Positions 35,712-45,214 are shown, counted from the stretch's first letter. The stretch is 64,000 nt of DNA from Rhizobium sp. BK313 (GCF_014193655.1 NZ_JACHZQ010000002.1:186001-250000), one strand, 5' to 3'. Made by a program: numbers and translations. Notes: generated from the letters alone by a model not told the origin.

Positions 35712-37568
35712 CTATTCGACTTGGTAGCCTGTCTCGGCCAGAACAGGCGACCATTCTGCCTGGACGTCGTCCGGCGGCACGGAGGCGAGCAGGCTTCGCG
35801 TATAGGGGTGCTGGGGGTTGGCAAACACTGTTTCCGTAGCTCCGCTCTCCACCACTTCGCCGCGATACATAACCAGCACGCGGTCGCAGAGATAACGCAC
35901 GACGGAAAGATCGTGCGAGATGAACATCATCGAGAAACCATGTTCGTTGCGCAGCTTCAGCAACAGATCCAGGAGCTGCGCCTGAACCGAGACATCGAGG
36001 CCGGAAACGATCTCGTCGGCGACCAGAATTCGCGGCACCGTGCAAAGAGCGCGCGCGATGTTGACGCGCTGCTTCTGTCCTCCGGAAAGCTGCGAAGGAA
36101 AACGCATCGCGGCATCCGGCGGCAGGCCGATCTCGGCGAGCAATTCGGCCGCACGATCCATGCGTTCGCGCTTTCCGGCGTAGAGGCCACTTGCCTCGGT
36201 CGCCTGGGTGACAATGCTGCCAACCCGGCGGCGCGGATTGAGCGCCGATTGCGGATCCTGGAACACCATCTGGATATGGTCGCGTCGATAGGCCTTTTCC
36301 GATGCTCCGTTGGCGGTGATGTCCCGACCCGCCAGCGTGAGGCGGCCTTCGGTCGGCGTGTCCAGCCCGACGACCAGGCGCGCCAGAGAACTCTTGCCGC
36401 TGCCGCTTTCCCCGACGATACCGACAAACTCGCCTTCGCCAAGCGTGAAATCGACGCCGTTGACCGCCTTGAACTTGGGATGCTTGCTGAACGGGCTCCA
36501 GGACACTGTATAGGCCTTGGTCAGTTTCTCGCCCTCGAGGTAGCTCTTGGCTGTAGCGACGTCGCGACTCGGCGCCAGCGGCGGCGGAACGATCTCAGGC
36601 GTCTTCTCGGTGCGGATGCAGGCGGCGATGTGGCCGGGCGCTATTTCGGCAAGCGGCGGCTCGGCCTTAGAGCAGGCCGCAATCGCGTTGGGACAGCGGG
36701 AGGCGAAACGGCAGCCGGTGATATCCTTAAGCACGCGCAGGCCAGGCATACGTTCGGGCAGGATGAAAAGCCCGCGGCGCGGACCGCTGATCGTCGGATT
36801 GGCAAGCTGCAGGCAGCGCGTATAGGGGTGCGCCGGCGCCGAGAAGAGTTGCTTGGCGGGGCCGCGCTCGGCCGGACGCCCGGCATAGAGCACCATGATC
36901 TCGTCGCTGATCTGCGAAGCCAGGCGCAGATCATGGGTGATGAAGATGACCGCCGTGCCGTCGCGTTTCTGCATCTCGGCGATCAGCTTGACGATGCGGG
37001 CCTGGATGGTGACGTCGAGCGCCGTGGTCGGCTCGTCCGCGATCAGCAGGCGCGGCCGGCTGGCAAAAGCCATGGCGATCAGAATGCGCTGGCACATGCC
37101 GCCGGAAAGCTGGTGCGGGTATTTTTCGAGCAGCGCCGCACCATGTGGCAGATGCACAGCCTCGAATTCGGCAAGCGCCCGCTGGCGCCAGCCTTCACCG
37201 GGAGCGAGGCCGATGCGGCGCAGATGCTCCTTCATCTGCTGGCCGACGGTCAGCACCGGATTGAGACCGGACAGCGGTTCTTGCGGAATGAAGGCGATAT
37301 CGCGGCCGAGCAGGTTGCGGCGGCGCTCCGGCGCCATCGCCACAAGGTCGTCTCCATCGAATTTGAGCGTGCCCCTGGTGACAGCAAAGCCGCTCGGCAG
37401 GAATTGCGAGATGGTGCGGCCGATCATCGACTTGCCGGCACCGGACTCACCGACCAGCCCGAGGATCTTGCCCGGTTCCAGGGTGAAATTCAGATCGGTC
37501 AGGACGGGGAAAGATTCCGGGCCACCGAGGGATTCAACGCTCAGGTTCTGTGCGGCTAATATAGTCAC
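35712..37568 (-). CDS. fused two-domain peptide ABC transporter ATPase (DppD-DppF type)
   Basis: A 618-residue protein holding two complete ATPase units. Unit 1 is residues 1-330: Walker A GESGAGKS, signature LSGGMCQR and LLIADEPTTALD. It includes the oligopeptide C-terminal Fe-S-like Cys region CRFASRCPNAIAAC. Unit 2 is about 345-618: GESGSGKSS, LSGGQKQR and LVADEIVSGLD. The first signature has Cys where Arg is usual. The GTG start sits one base after the permease stop with GAGAGGA upstream. It powers uptake through the two permeases upstream. Confidence 0.92.
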   Translation of the reverse strand: MTILAAQNLSVESLGGPESFPVLTDLNFTLEPGKILGLVGESGAGKSMIGRTISQFLPSGFAVTRGTLKFDGDDLVAMAPERRRNLLGRDIAFIPQEPLSGLNPVLTVGQQMKEHLRRIGLAPGEGWRQRALAEFEAVHLPHGAALLEKYPHQLSGGMCQRILIAMAFASRPRLLIADEPTTALDVTIQARIVKLIAEMQKRDGTAVIFITHDLRLASQISDEIMVLYAGRPAERGPAKQLFSAPAHPYTRCLQLANPTISGPRRGLFILPERMPGLRVLKDITGCRFASRCPNAIAACSKAEPPLAEIAPGHIAACIRTEKTPEIVPPPLAPSRDVATAKSYLEGEKLTKAYTVSWSPFSKHPKFKAVNGVDFTLGEGEFVGIVGESGSGKSSLARLVVGLDTPTEGRLTLAGRDITANGASEKAYRRDHIQMVFQDPQSALNPRRRVGSIVTQATEASGLYAGKRERMDRAAELLAEIGLPPDAAMRFPSQLSGGQKQRVNIARALCTVPRILVADEIVSGLDVSVQAQLLDLLLKLRNEHGFSMMFISHDLSVVRYLCDRVLVMYRGEVVESGATETVFANPQHPYTRSLLASVPPDDVQAEWSPVLAETGYQVE

Positions 37569-37569
37569 G

Positions 37570-38427
37570 TCAGGTCCTCTCCGTCTGCGTCAGGCGCGTG
37601 TCGAGGGAGCGGCGAAGGCCGTCGCCGAGAATGTTGAAGCCGAAGACTGCGAAGAAGATTGCGAAGACCGGGCAGAGGAGATTGAGCGGCGCCTCGTAGA
37701 TGTTCTGCCGGGCGTCGGCGATCATCTGGCCCCAGGCAGGCGTATCCGAGCCGACGCTCATGCCGACGAAGGACAGGATGGCTTCGACGATGACGGCCAC
37801 GCCCATTTCGAGACTCATCAGCGTGATCAGCAGCGGCAGCGTGCCGGGCAGGATTTCGCGGGTGATCGTGCGCCAATGGGAAAAACCGACGAGCTGGGCA
37901 GCAGCGACATAATCCCGCCGCCGCAGCACCAGCACCTCGCTTCGCAACACCCGACAGAAGCGCGTCCAATCGACGAGCACGATGGCAAGGACCACGTTGC
38001 GGATACCCGTGCCGAGACCAACCATGAGGATCAGCGACAGGATGACCGGCGGAAAGGACAGCCAGATTTCGACGATGCGCCCGATCAGCCAATCGACCCA
38101 CCCGCCGAAGTAGCCGGCGATATGGGCGAGGATCGCGCCGATGATCATTGCGCCGATCGAGGCGGTGAAGGCGACGGTGAGCGCAACGCGCGTGCCGAAG
38201 ATCAGGCGCGAGAGGATGCAGCGGCCAAGGCTGTCGGTGCCGAGCGGGAACATTGCATCGCCGCCGTCCGTCCAGGCCGGTGGCGTCAGGATCGACAACA
38301 GGTTCTGCTCGTTCGGGTCGTTGGGCGCGATCCAGGGCGCGAAGATGGCGCAGATCGCCAGGATGGCGATGATGACAAGGCCGATCTGAACGCGGCCGGA
38401 TCTCAACCAGAGGGGAAGATGTCTCAT
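37570..38427 (-). CDS. peptide-type ABC transporter permease (DppC-like)
   Basis: A 285-residue permease starting MRHLPLWLRSGRVQIG. It has the N-terminal helix, the periplasmic segment with NPNEQNLLSILTPP, the usual LGTDSLGRCILSRLIFGTRV motif and the EAA-like loop YVAAAQLVGFSHWRTITREILP. It belongs to the oligopeptide/opine/nickel group. It lies 2 bp after the DppB-like gene. Confidence 0.9.
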   Translation of the reverse strand: MRHLPLWLRSGRVQIGLVIIAILAICAIFAPWIAPNDPNEQNLLSILTPPAWTDGGDAMFPLGTDSLGRCILSRLIFGTRVALTVAFTASIGAMIIGAILAHIAGYFGGWVDWLIGRIVEIWLSFPPVILSLILMVGLGTGIRNVVLAIVLVDWTRFCRVLRSEVLVLRRRDYVAAAQLVGFSHWRTITREILPGTLPLLITLMSLEMGVAVIVEAILSFVGMSVGSDTPAWGQMIADARQNIYEAPLNLLCPVFAIFFAVFGFNILGDGLRRSLDTRLTQTERT

Positions 38428-38429
38428 GG

Positions 38430-39452
38430 TCAGCGCGCCGTCAGTTTTGGGTTGAGGATGAGATAAAGGCTGTCGACCGCGGTATTGATGACGAGGACAG
38501 CGACGCAATAGGTGAGCCCCGCGCCTTGAATGATCGGCAGATCCGCGTTGCGGATCGCATCGACCATCAAATTGCCCATGCCCGGATAGGAATAGATGAC
38601 TTCCACCAGCAGCGTGCCGCCGAACAGAAAGCCGAATTGCACGCCCATCAGGCTAAGTGTCGGCAGGATGGCGTTCTTGAGGGCATGACGGACGAGGATG
38701 CGTTTCTCGGACAGGCCGCGCAGCCGCGCCTGCTGGATGTAGTCGTCCTGATAGGCGTCGAGCAGGCTTGATCGCAGCACGCGCATCAGCGATGGCGACA
38801 GCGCGATACCGAGCGCAAGGCTCGGCAGGATCATATGCTTGATGGCGTCCCAGAAAACTGCAGGATTGCCGGTGATGATACTATCGAGCAGAAGAAAACC
38901 CGTCACCATCGGGCGCTCGAATCCAGGGCTGAGCCGTCCGGTGAAGGGCAGAAGATTGAAGAAGACGCCGAAGATCAGCAGCAGGAACAGGCTCCAGAGG
39001 AATTCCGGCAGCGACAGAAGCAGGATGGACAGAAAATCCGTCACCGCCTCCGCGCGTGTTCCACGCACGTAGAAAAGGAAGAGCCCACCGGCAATGCCGA
39101 AGACGGTGGCGACGATCATGGCGAGAACCGCCAGCTCGATGGTGGCGGGCAGCGTCGAACCAATCAGCGACGTCACATCCTGGCGGAAGTGGATCGAGCG
39201 TCCGATATCGCCATGCAGCAGTTTTCCGAGCCAGATGCCATATTGCTCGAGAAGCGGTCGATTAAGCCCCATCTCCTTGCGCATTGCCTCGACCTCGTCG
39301 ACCGTGGCATTGGGCGGCATGGACATCGCCGCCGGATCGACGGGCAGAACACGCAGGATACAGAAGAGAAGCGCGGAAACGATCAGCAGGATTGGTATTG
39401 CAGTGAGGGCGCGCTTTACCAGCAGTTTGGCGATAGTCACAAACATGCGCAT
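38430..39452 (-). CDS. peptide-type ABC transporter permease (DppB-like)
   Basis: A 340-residue permease with six helices. The DppB marks are RVLPVDPAA, MRKEMGLNRPLLEQYG and YIQQARLRGLSEKRILVRHALKNAILP. The order binding protein, DppB, DppC, DppDF is the usual one for this class. Confidence 0.9.
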   Translation of the reverse strand: MRMFVTIAKLLVKRALTAIPILLIVSALLFCILRVLPVDPAAMSMPPNATVDEVEAMRKEMGLNRPLLEQYGIWLGKLLHGDIGRSIHFRQDVTSLIGSTLPATIELAVLAMIVATVFGIAGGLFLFYVRGTRAEAVTDFLSILLLSLPEFLWSLFLLLIFGVFFNLLPFTGRLSPGFERPMVTGFLLLDSIITGNPAVFWDAIKHMILPSLALGIALSPSLMRVLRSSLLDAYQDDYIQQARLRGLSEKRILVRHALKNAILPTLSLMGVQFGFLFGGTLLVEVIYSYPGMGNLMVDAIRNADLPIIQGAGLTYCVAVLVINTAVDSLYLILNPKLTAR

Positions 39453-39529
39453 GCCTTGTCTTACGAAGCCAGGAAGGGGTCCGGAATACGGGTCCTGACC
39501 CCATGTCTCTCAAGCTATGCTGCGCAAAC

Positions 39530-41065
39530 TTACGACCACGACATGGTATCGCCCAGGACCCAGGCATTGCCATATTTGACGTAGGTGAGGTTCTTCTTGC
39601 GCACCAGCGTCTGAACGCTCTGCAGAAGCGGGATGGTGGCGCCGGTTTCGACGGCTTCCTTGGCGAGATCCCTGTAGCCGGCGACACGTTTTTCATAGAC
39701 CGGCTCGGCGAAGAGGGCGAGAACCTTCTCGCCGATTTCCATACCCTTCCAGGCGCCAAAAGGCATTTTCGGGTTGAGCAGATAGCCGGAGAAGATCTCG
39801 GGATCGCCGGTGGCATTGTCGAAGCTGTAGAGGGTCGCTTCCGGCAGCTTGCCACCACGATTGAGTTCGAAATATTTCGAATACTCGATCTGCTGGATTT
39901 CACACTTAATGCCGACCTTGCCCCACATCTGTACCAGAGCGCGCGCGATATCATAATCGCTTGGGAACTGGCCGTTGGTGGCGGCAAGTGTAATGGTTGC
40001 CGGCTTGTCGGTGCTGAAACCGGATTTGGCGAGCAGCTCCTTGGAAAGTGCCGGATCGTATTTGAAGCTGTAGCCGTCGACGAAACCAGGCGTCCCGGGC
40101 GTTGCGGGAACCGAAAGCGGCACGGCAGCGCCGGCGTAGAACGCCTTGGACAGCGCCGCCTTGTCGATCGCATGATGGGCAGCGAGCCGGACATTCTCAT
40201 CGGCAAAGCCCATGTCGTTGCGCATCTGCAGCAGGATGATGCGGGTGAACGGATTGATCTCGGCTGTCAAACCATCCACCTTGCCGAGGCGTTCAGCTTC
40301 CCGGACGGGAATGTTGACGGTGAGATCGATCTGACCGGATTGGATGGCGGCAGTGCGTGCCGACGGATCCTTGATGATTTCGATCGTGACGTTCTTGATC
40401 TTCGGTTTCTGCCCGAAATAATTGTCGTTGCGCTCCAGCACGATGCGGGAGTTCATCTGGTAGTCGACAAGCTTGTAGGGGCCGGTGCCGACAGGCTTCT
40501 TCAGGAACGCATCCTGGCCGACGGATTCCATGTATTTCTTCGGAACGAGGAAGCTGCCGAGGAATGCCAGCCACTGCGGCGCAGTTGGGGTCGGGGCCTT
40601 GAATTTCATCACGCCGCTGGTGGGGGAGGTGACCTCGATTGCCGTGAGGTTGCGCCAGGAATTGGCAATATCGAGTTTCAGACCGGATTTGACGCGATCG
40701 ATGAAGGTGTAGCTGAAATCCTCCAACGTCATCGGGTCGCCGTTGTGGAACTTGACGTCGTTGCGGATTTCGAACGGCATTGAAAGACCGTCTGCTGCAA
40801 GTTCCCATTTTGTGATGAGATTGGGTATCAGCTTCAGATCAGGTGCCTGATCGAGCGGCTGATCGAATACCAGCTTATAGATCGGCTGCGCATCGGGAAC
40901 AAAGCGCTGGTTTGGGTCCCAGGACGGCACGTCGCTCGGCCATCCGATCGAAACGCTGTCGGTATCCGCGGCATAGGCGAAGGTTGCCCGCGACAGCACT
41001 GTGCCGCTGACTGCAGCAAGGCCGAGCATCTGCAGGAGATTTCTGCGGTCTATTTCAAAAGTCAT
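39530..41065 (-). CDS. family 5 ABC substrate-binding protein
   Basis: A 511-residue extracytoplasmic binding protein. The start MTFEIDRRNLLQMLG has GAGGGAT upstream and gives a Tat-like signal (RR followed by a hydrophobic stretch, cleavage near FAYAA). Family marks include KFHNGDPMTLEDFSYTF and KKPVGTGPYKLVDY. These proteins bind peptides, opines or other large polar compounds; the ligand is unknown. It is the first gene of the minus-strand operon and faces the acyl-CoA ligase cluster across a 416-bp region. Confidence 0.9.
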   Translation of the reverse strand: MTFEIDRRNLLQMLGLAAVSGTVLSRATFAYAADTDSVSIGWPSDVPSWDPNQRFVPDAQPIYKLVFDQPLDQAPDLKLIPNLITKWELAADGLSMPFEIRNDVKFHNGDPMTLEDFSYTFIDRVKSGLKLDIANSWRNLTAIEVTSPTSGVMKFKAPTPTAPQWLAFLGSFLVPKKYMESVGQDAFLKKPVGTGPYKLVDYQMNSRIVLERNDNYFGQKPKIKNVTIEIIKDPSARTAAIQSGQIDLTVNIPVREAERLGKVDGLTAEINPFTRIILLQMRNDMGFADENVRLAAHHAIDKAALSKAFYAGAAVPLSVPATPGTPGFVDGYSFKYDPALSKELLAKSGFSTDKPATITLAATNGQFPSDYDIARALVQMWGKVGIKCEIQQIEYSKYFELNRGGKLPEATLYSFDNATGDPEIFSGYLLNPKMPFGAWKGMEIGEKVLALFAEPVYEKRVAGYRDLAKEAVETGATIPLLQSVQTLVRKKNLTYVKYGNAWVLGDTMSWS

Positions 41066-41231
41066 TACGATCCCTCTGGTTTGCACATCGGCGTGAGACC
41101 GATGAACCTGCGGCGGTTGTTGAACGCAAGCCTGCAATCTTGCCGAGGGCTTTTATTGTTTTGCTTTTGTAGCCTCTTTTTCGCGGGCTTCCCCTTAGCA
41201 ATTAGCGGGATCGTAGAACGTGCTAAAAACT

Positions 41232-41247
41232 ACTTCAAGCCTAAAAT
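41232..41247. promoter_or_regulatory. operator-like AT-rich site A
   Basis: ACTTCAAGCCTAAAAT shares 12 of 16 positions with the palindromic site at 41411-41426 and 13 of 14 with the core of the site before the second ohr (43576-43589). It lies 167 bp upstream of the binding-protein gene. Confidence 0.4.
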
Positions 41248-41410
41248 TTCTGGATCGTATGATTTTGATCGATCGAAGGCCCAACTGAGGGAAATCCCCA
41301 GAAAATCGGCGTTTCAACCGATTGCTCGGGCCGGACATAGCTCGCCCTTGCCGGACATTTGCGGCTCGATGCCGGCCGGATTGAAAAAATCGTTGACGCT
41401 CTTTCCAATT

Positions 41411-41426
41411 ATTTTATGCTTAAAAT
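41411..41426. promoter_or_regulatory. operator-like palindrome B
   Basis: ATTTTA-TGCT-TAAAAT has perfect 6-bp arms. It is 56 bp upstream of the SRPBCC-like gene. A copy with one change is at 59931-59946, before the quinone-oxidoreductase gene. It is probably a site for the MarR-type regulator of the cluster. Confidence 0.5.
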
Positions 41427-41481
41427 GCTGTTTGAGCGAAATGATCGTATCGGACGAGGAGAACTCGGAGAGGGGACGTTG

Positions 41482-41910
41482 ATGCTAGACCCGCATTGCC
41501 ATTCCAGCAGCATCATGGTGGAGCGTCCCGCAGCCGTCGCATTCGAATTGATGTCGGACGGGCTGCAGCAGGGGCGCTGGGCATGGGGCAGCCTTAACCG
41601 GACCGAGATCGAGCCGGGATTGTTTTGCGGCACGTCCATTTTCTCGGGCAAGCAGACCTATGTCCGCCTCAATGTCGACCGGGCGCGCTTCCAGGTGGAC
41701 TATGATGTCGGCGGCTCGAAAGAAACCATGCAGTTCCGCAACATGTCGCGGGTCATTCCTGGCGAACTGCTGAGGATGGGAGCCGACACATGCGTCGTCA
41801 CGCTGCTGACCTGGCGCTTGCAAACGCAGACAGACGCAGAATGGATCCAATTCGGCACGATCCATGAGGCGGAGATGTTCCTGATAAAAGGTCTTCTCGA
41901 GCGCGATTGA
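41482..41910 (+). CDS. SRPBCC-like small protein
   Basis: A 142-residue protein starting MLDPHCHSSSIMVERPAAVA, with GGAGAGGGG upstream. The pattern (VERPAAVAFELMSDGLQQGRWAWGS near the N-terminus, a long antiparallel beta region, then a C-terminal helix EAEMFLIKGLLE) suggests the helix-grip START/SRPBCC fold, which binds hydrophobic ligands. I could not assign a function. It is the first gene of the ligase cluster, 8 bp before the ligase. Confidence 0.55.
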   Translation: MLDPHCHSSSIMVERPAAVAFELMSDGLQQGRWAWGSLNRTEIEPGLFCGTSIFSGKQTYVRLNVDRARFQVDYDVGGSKETMQFRNMSRVIPGELLRMGADTCVVTLLTWRLQTQTDAEWIQFGTIHEAEMFLIKGLLERD

Positions 41911-41918
41911 AGGATAAA

Positions 41919-43535
41919 ATGACCCATTCCCCCTATCTGCTGTTTGAAGACAGGGCGCGGGCAATGCCCGATGCGCCCCTCTTGATTGCGCCGGCCAGCG
42001 CCGGGCTCACCTATGCGCCGCAGGGGTTCCGTTACAGCTATGGCGACGTGTTCGCGGACGTCGCCACCCTCAGCAAACGCTTCGCCTCCGCCGGCTATGG
42101 TCTCGGGTCACGCGTCGCCCTGCTTCTGGAAAACCGGCCGGAATTTTTCACTTTCTGGCTGGCATTGAATGCCATCGGCGTGTCGATCGTACCGATCAAT
42201 CCGGATCTGCGGCGTGACGAACTTCTCTTTCAGCTCGATATGGCCGAGGCGCCGATCCTGATCGCAATTTCCGAGCGGCTGACGGAGCTTCGCGACGTCA
42301 ATCCCGGCAAGGTAACGGTTGTCGGCGTCGATGAAGAAATCCCGCCGTCGCCCTTTGCCTTTAAGGCTCAGACTGGCGGGCCGGATGCCGAATGCGCTCT
42401 GCTTTTCACCTCCGGCAGCACGGGCAAGCCGAAGGCCTGCATCCTCTCCAACATCTATTTCATCCGGCTTGCCGAGTGGTACACCACCCAGGGCGGCGTC
42501 GCGAGAATGGAAGATGGGAGCGAGATCGCACTGACCCCCTTGCCGATGTTTCATATGAACGCGCTTGGCTGCACGGCGGTCGGCATGATCATGAAAGGCG
42601 GTGCGATCGTGCCGCTCGACCGCTTCCATTCCAAGAGCTGGTGGGCGTCGATTGCCGATTCCGGCGCGACCATCATCCATTGTCTGGGCGTTATTCCGGC
42701 CATCCTTTTGCAGATGCCGGCTGTTGCGGCGGAACGTGCCCATAGGGTGAAGTTTGCGCTCGGGCCGGGTGTCGATGCCCGGCACAAGATCGAGTTCGAG
42801 GAGCGCTATGGCATTCCGATCGTCGAGGCCTGGGCCATGACCGAGACGGGTGGCCGCGCCGTGACCACCACGGCGGCCGACGACTACACGCCGGGACTGC
42901 GCTGTATCGGCCGGCCCCGCGCCGGCATGGATTACAGGATCGTCGATGATGCCGGTGGTACGGTCGAAACGGGCACGCCCGGCGAACTTCTGGTGCGGGC
43001 TGAGGGTGACGATCCGCGCGACGGCTTCTTCAGCGGTTATCTGAAGGACGAAAAGGCGACGGAGGCGGCCTGGGAAGGCGGCTGGTTCCACACCGGCGAT
43101 GTCGTCTATGCCGATGACAATGGCCTTCTCTACTTCTTCGATCGCAAGAAGAGCATCGTGCGTCGCAGCGGCGAGAATATTGCGGTGCTGGAAGTTGAGG
43201 CGGCGCTCGCCAAACTTCCCGCCGTCAAGGCATCGGCTGTGACGCCGGTGCCTGACGATCTGCGCGGCGAGGAGGTTTTTGCCTTCATCGTCGAGGGTGA
43301 TACCGCGGCCGCTGGCGATCCGATGCAACGAGCCTCAAGCCTCATCGGGAGCTGCGGTGACTATATCGCCTACCACAAGCTGCCCGGCTACGTCGTCTTC
43401 GTCGACAAGCTGCCCGTCAGTTCCACGCAGAAACTTCAGCGCGGCCAAATAAAGACCATGGCGGCAAAGGCGGTCGAAGAGGGTTCGGCAATCGACCTGC
43501 GCAAGCTGAAGGCCGCCATCCGCAAGGGCGGCTGA
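41919..43535 (+). CDS. acyl-CoA ligase (ANL superfamily)
   Basis: A 538-residue AMP-forming CoA ligase. It has the P-loop LLFTSGSTGKPKACIL and the A5 motif EAWAMTETGG. Later come GWFHTGDVVYADDNGLLYFFDRKK with the hinge region, and a C-terminal catalytic Lys in STQKLQRGQIK. AAGGA precedes the ATG at 41919. It should activate an aromatic or aliphatic carboxylic acid to its CoA thioester, as the entry step of this cluster. The substrate is not deducible from sequence alone. Confidence 0.9.
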   Translation: MTHSPYLLFEDRARAMPDAPLLIAPASAGLTYAPQGFRYSYGDVFADVATLSKRFASAGYGLGSRVALLLENRPEFFTFWLALNAIGVSIVPINPDLRRDELLFQLDMAEAPILIAISERLTELRDVNPGKVTVVGVDEEIPPSPFAFKAQTGGPDAECALLFTSGSTGKPKACILSNIYFIRLAEWYTTQGGVARMEDGSEIALTPLPMFHMNALGCTAVGMIMKGGAIVPLDRFHSKSWWASIADSGATIIHCLGVIPAILLQMPAVAAERAHRVKFALGPGVDARHKIEFEERYGIPIVEAWAMTETGGRAVTTTAADDYTPGLRCIGRPRAGMDYRIVDDAGGTVETGTPGELLVRAEGDDPRDGFFSGYLKDEKATEAAWEGGWFHTGDVVYADDNGLLYFFDRKKSIVRRSGENIAVLEVEAALAKLPAVKASAVTPVPDDLRGEEVFAFIVEGDTAAAGDPMQRASSLIGSCGDYIAYHKLPGYVVFVDKLPVSSTQKLQRGQIKTMAAKAVEEGSAIDLRKLKAAIRKGG

Positions 43536-43573
43536 AGCAAGCCTTTCGAGCCGAGGCATTTCTGCTATACTAT

Positions 43574-43589
43574 AATTCAAGACTAAAAT
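43574..43589. promoter_or_regulatory. operator-like AT-rich site C
   Basis: AATTCAAGACTAAAAT, 18 bp before the second ohr ATG, matches site A in 13 of 14 core positions. Its presence inside the cluster suggests an internal promoter under the same regulator. Confidence 0.4.
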
Positions 43590-43607
43590 CCTTATTAGGA
43601 GTTTCAT

Positions 43608-44036
43608 ATGACCCCGGAGAAGATCCTCTATGAAACCGCGGTCACCGCTTTTGGCGGCCGGGACGGCAAGGCGCAGAGCGCAGACGGCAGTTTTGCCGTC
43701 AATCTTTCCGTGCCGAAAGGACTTGGCGGGCCAGGCGGGGAGGGCACCAACCCAGAGCAACTGTTCGCGGCCGGATATGCCGCCTGTTTCCTGGGCGCAG
43801 TCAAACTCGTTGCGCGCACCCGGAAAATCGCGCTTCCGGACGATGTGTCCGTTACCGCCAAGGTCGGCATCGGCCCGGTCCCGGTGGGCTACGCGCTTGC
43901 GGTCGAGCTGACGGCTTCCCTGCCTGGCATCGACAAGGCCGTGGCGGAGGAAATCGTTGCCGGCGCGCATGAGCGTTGTCCCTATTCCAATGCCACGCGC
44001 GGCAATGTCGACGTGATCCTGACGGTGGCCGGATGA
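43608..44036 (+). CDS. Ohr/OsmC family hydroperoxide reductase (copy 2)
   Basis: A 142-residue Ohr-type protein with both catalytic Cys, C60 (AACFLGA) and C124 (RCPYSNATRGN). It shares the motif TNPEQLFAAG with copy 1 at 11722. TTAGGAG precedes the ATG. It lies inside the ligase/thiolase cluster and overlaps the next gene by ATGA. This suggests that it deals with an organic peroxide or thiol-reactive by-product of the pathway; that is inference. Confidence 0.88.
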   Translation: MTPEKILYETAVTAFGGRDGKAQSADGSFAVNLSVPKGLGGPGGEGTNPEQLFAAGYAACFLGAVKLVARTRKIALPDDVSVTAKVGIGPVPVGYALAVELTASLPGIDKAVAEEIVAGAHERCPYSNATRGNVDVILTVAG

Positions 44037-45214
44037 CGGCGTCACGCGCCCGCAAATCCTATGACGGCGTGGTTCTGGCGGTGCCGGTGACGGTACCCTA
44101 TGAACGTTATTCGATCGAGAGCGCGCATTGGTGGCTGGGTCGGGCACTCAGGGCGCTGGCCGAAGGCGCGGGCATCAGCCATCGCGAGTTCGACGGCTTC
44201 GCTGTCGCAAGCTTCACCATGGGGCCGGATACGGCGATCGCGCTGACACAGCATTTCGGCCTGACGCCGCGCTGGCTCGATCACGTGCCGATGGGGGGTG
44301 CCGCCGGCATCGTCTCGATCCGGCGCGCGGCGCGGGCGGTGCAGGCGGGCGATGCCGACATCGTCGCCTGTGTTGCGGCCGATACCAATCAAGTCGATAC
44401 TTTCCGAAAGACGCTCGCCAATTTCTCCCGCTTCGCCCAGGATGCCTCATATCCTTACGGTGCCGGCGGTCCCAATGCCAGTTTCGCGCTGATCGCTCGG
44501 GCCTACATGGATCGTTTTGGCGCCAAGCGCGAGGATTTCGGCAAGCTCTGCGTCGCGCAACGCGAGAATGCCCTCAACTATCCGCACGCGCTGATGAAGA
44601 AGCCGCTGACACTGGATCAATATCTGTCGGCGCGACCGATCGCCGAACCCTTCCACCTCTTCGACTGTGTTATGCCCTGCGCCGGTGCGGAGGCCTTCCT
44701 CGTCATGCGCGAGGAAACGGCATCATCGCTCGGCCTGCCTTTCGTGCGCGTCCTGTCTGCGATTGAACGGCACAATGCTTTCCCGGAAGACGCGGTGCAG
44801 TCCCGCGGCGGCTGGGCGATGGATCGCGGCGAGCTCTATGACATGGCCGGTATTGCACCCGACCATATTGATTTCATGCAAACCTATGACGACTATCCCG
44901 TTATCTCCATGATGCAGTTTGAGGATCTCGGCTTCTGCCAAAAGGGAGAGGGGCCGGATTTCGTACGCCAGCACACCTTCACGATCGATGGCTCCTTTCC
45001 GCACAATACATCGGGGGGGCAATTGTCAGTCGGACAGGCGGGAGCCGCCGGTGGGCACCTCGGCATCGTCGAGGCCATGCGCCAGCTTCTGGGCCTGGCC
45101 GGCGGCACACAGGTTGCCGATGCGAAGATCGGCCTGGTTTCCGGTTTCGGCATGATCAACTACGACCGCGGCCTGGCGTCAGCGGCGACGATCCTGGCGA
45201 GGCAATCGACATGA
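44033..45214 (+). CDS. thiolase-like protein of the lipid-transfer/aldolase type, no catalytic Cys
   Basis: A 393-residue thiolase-fold protein. The position that normally holds the nucleophilic Cys reads VPMGGAAGIV (residues 85-94) with no Cys. The C-terminal NTSGGQLSVGQAGAAGGHLG (near 325-345), with the conserved His, is kept. This is the pattern of SCP-x/Ltp-like proteins, some of which (steroid side-chain Ltp2) are retro-aldolases that need a DUF35 partner. Here a DUF35 protein is encoded next, overlapping by ATGA. It probably cleaves a beta-hydroxyacyl-CoA made from the ligase product. Confidence 0.78.
   Translation: MTASRARKSYDGVVLAVPVTVPYERYSIESAHWWLGRALRALAEGAGISHREFDGFAVASFTMGPDTAIALTQHFGLTPRWLDHVPMGGAAGIVSIRRAARAVQAGDADIVACVAADTNQVDTFRKTLANFSRFAQDASYPYGAGGPNASFALIARAYMDRFGAKREDFGKLCVAQRENALNYPHALMKKPLTLDQYLSARPIAEPFHLFDCVMPCAGAEAFLVMREETASSLGLPFVRVLSAIERHNAFPEDAVQSRGGWAMDRGELYDMAGIAPDHIDFMQTYDDYPVISMMQFEDLGFCQKGEGPDFVRQHTFTIDGSFPHNTSGGQLSVGQAGAAGGHLGIVEAMRQLLGLAGGTQVADAKIGLVSGFGMINYDRGLASAATILARQST

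Noticed and set aside
35721..37559. A 612-codon open frame on the plus strand opposite the fused ATPase
   Set aside because: An antisense shadow of a gene with clear Walker motifs; low-complexity, His- and Arg-rich translation.
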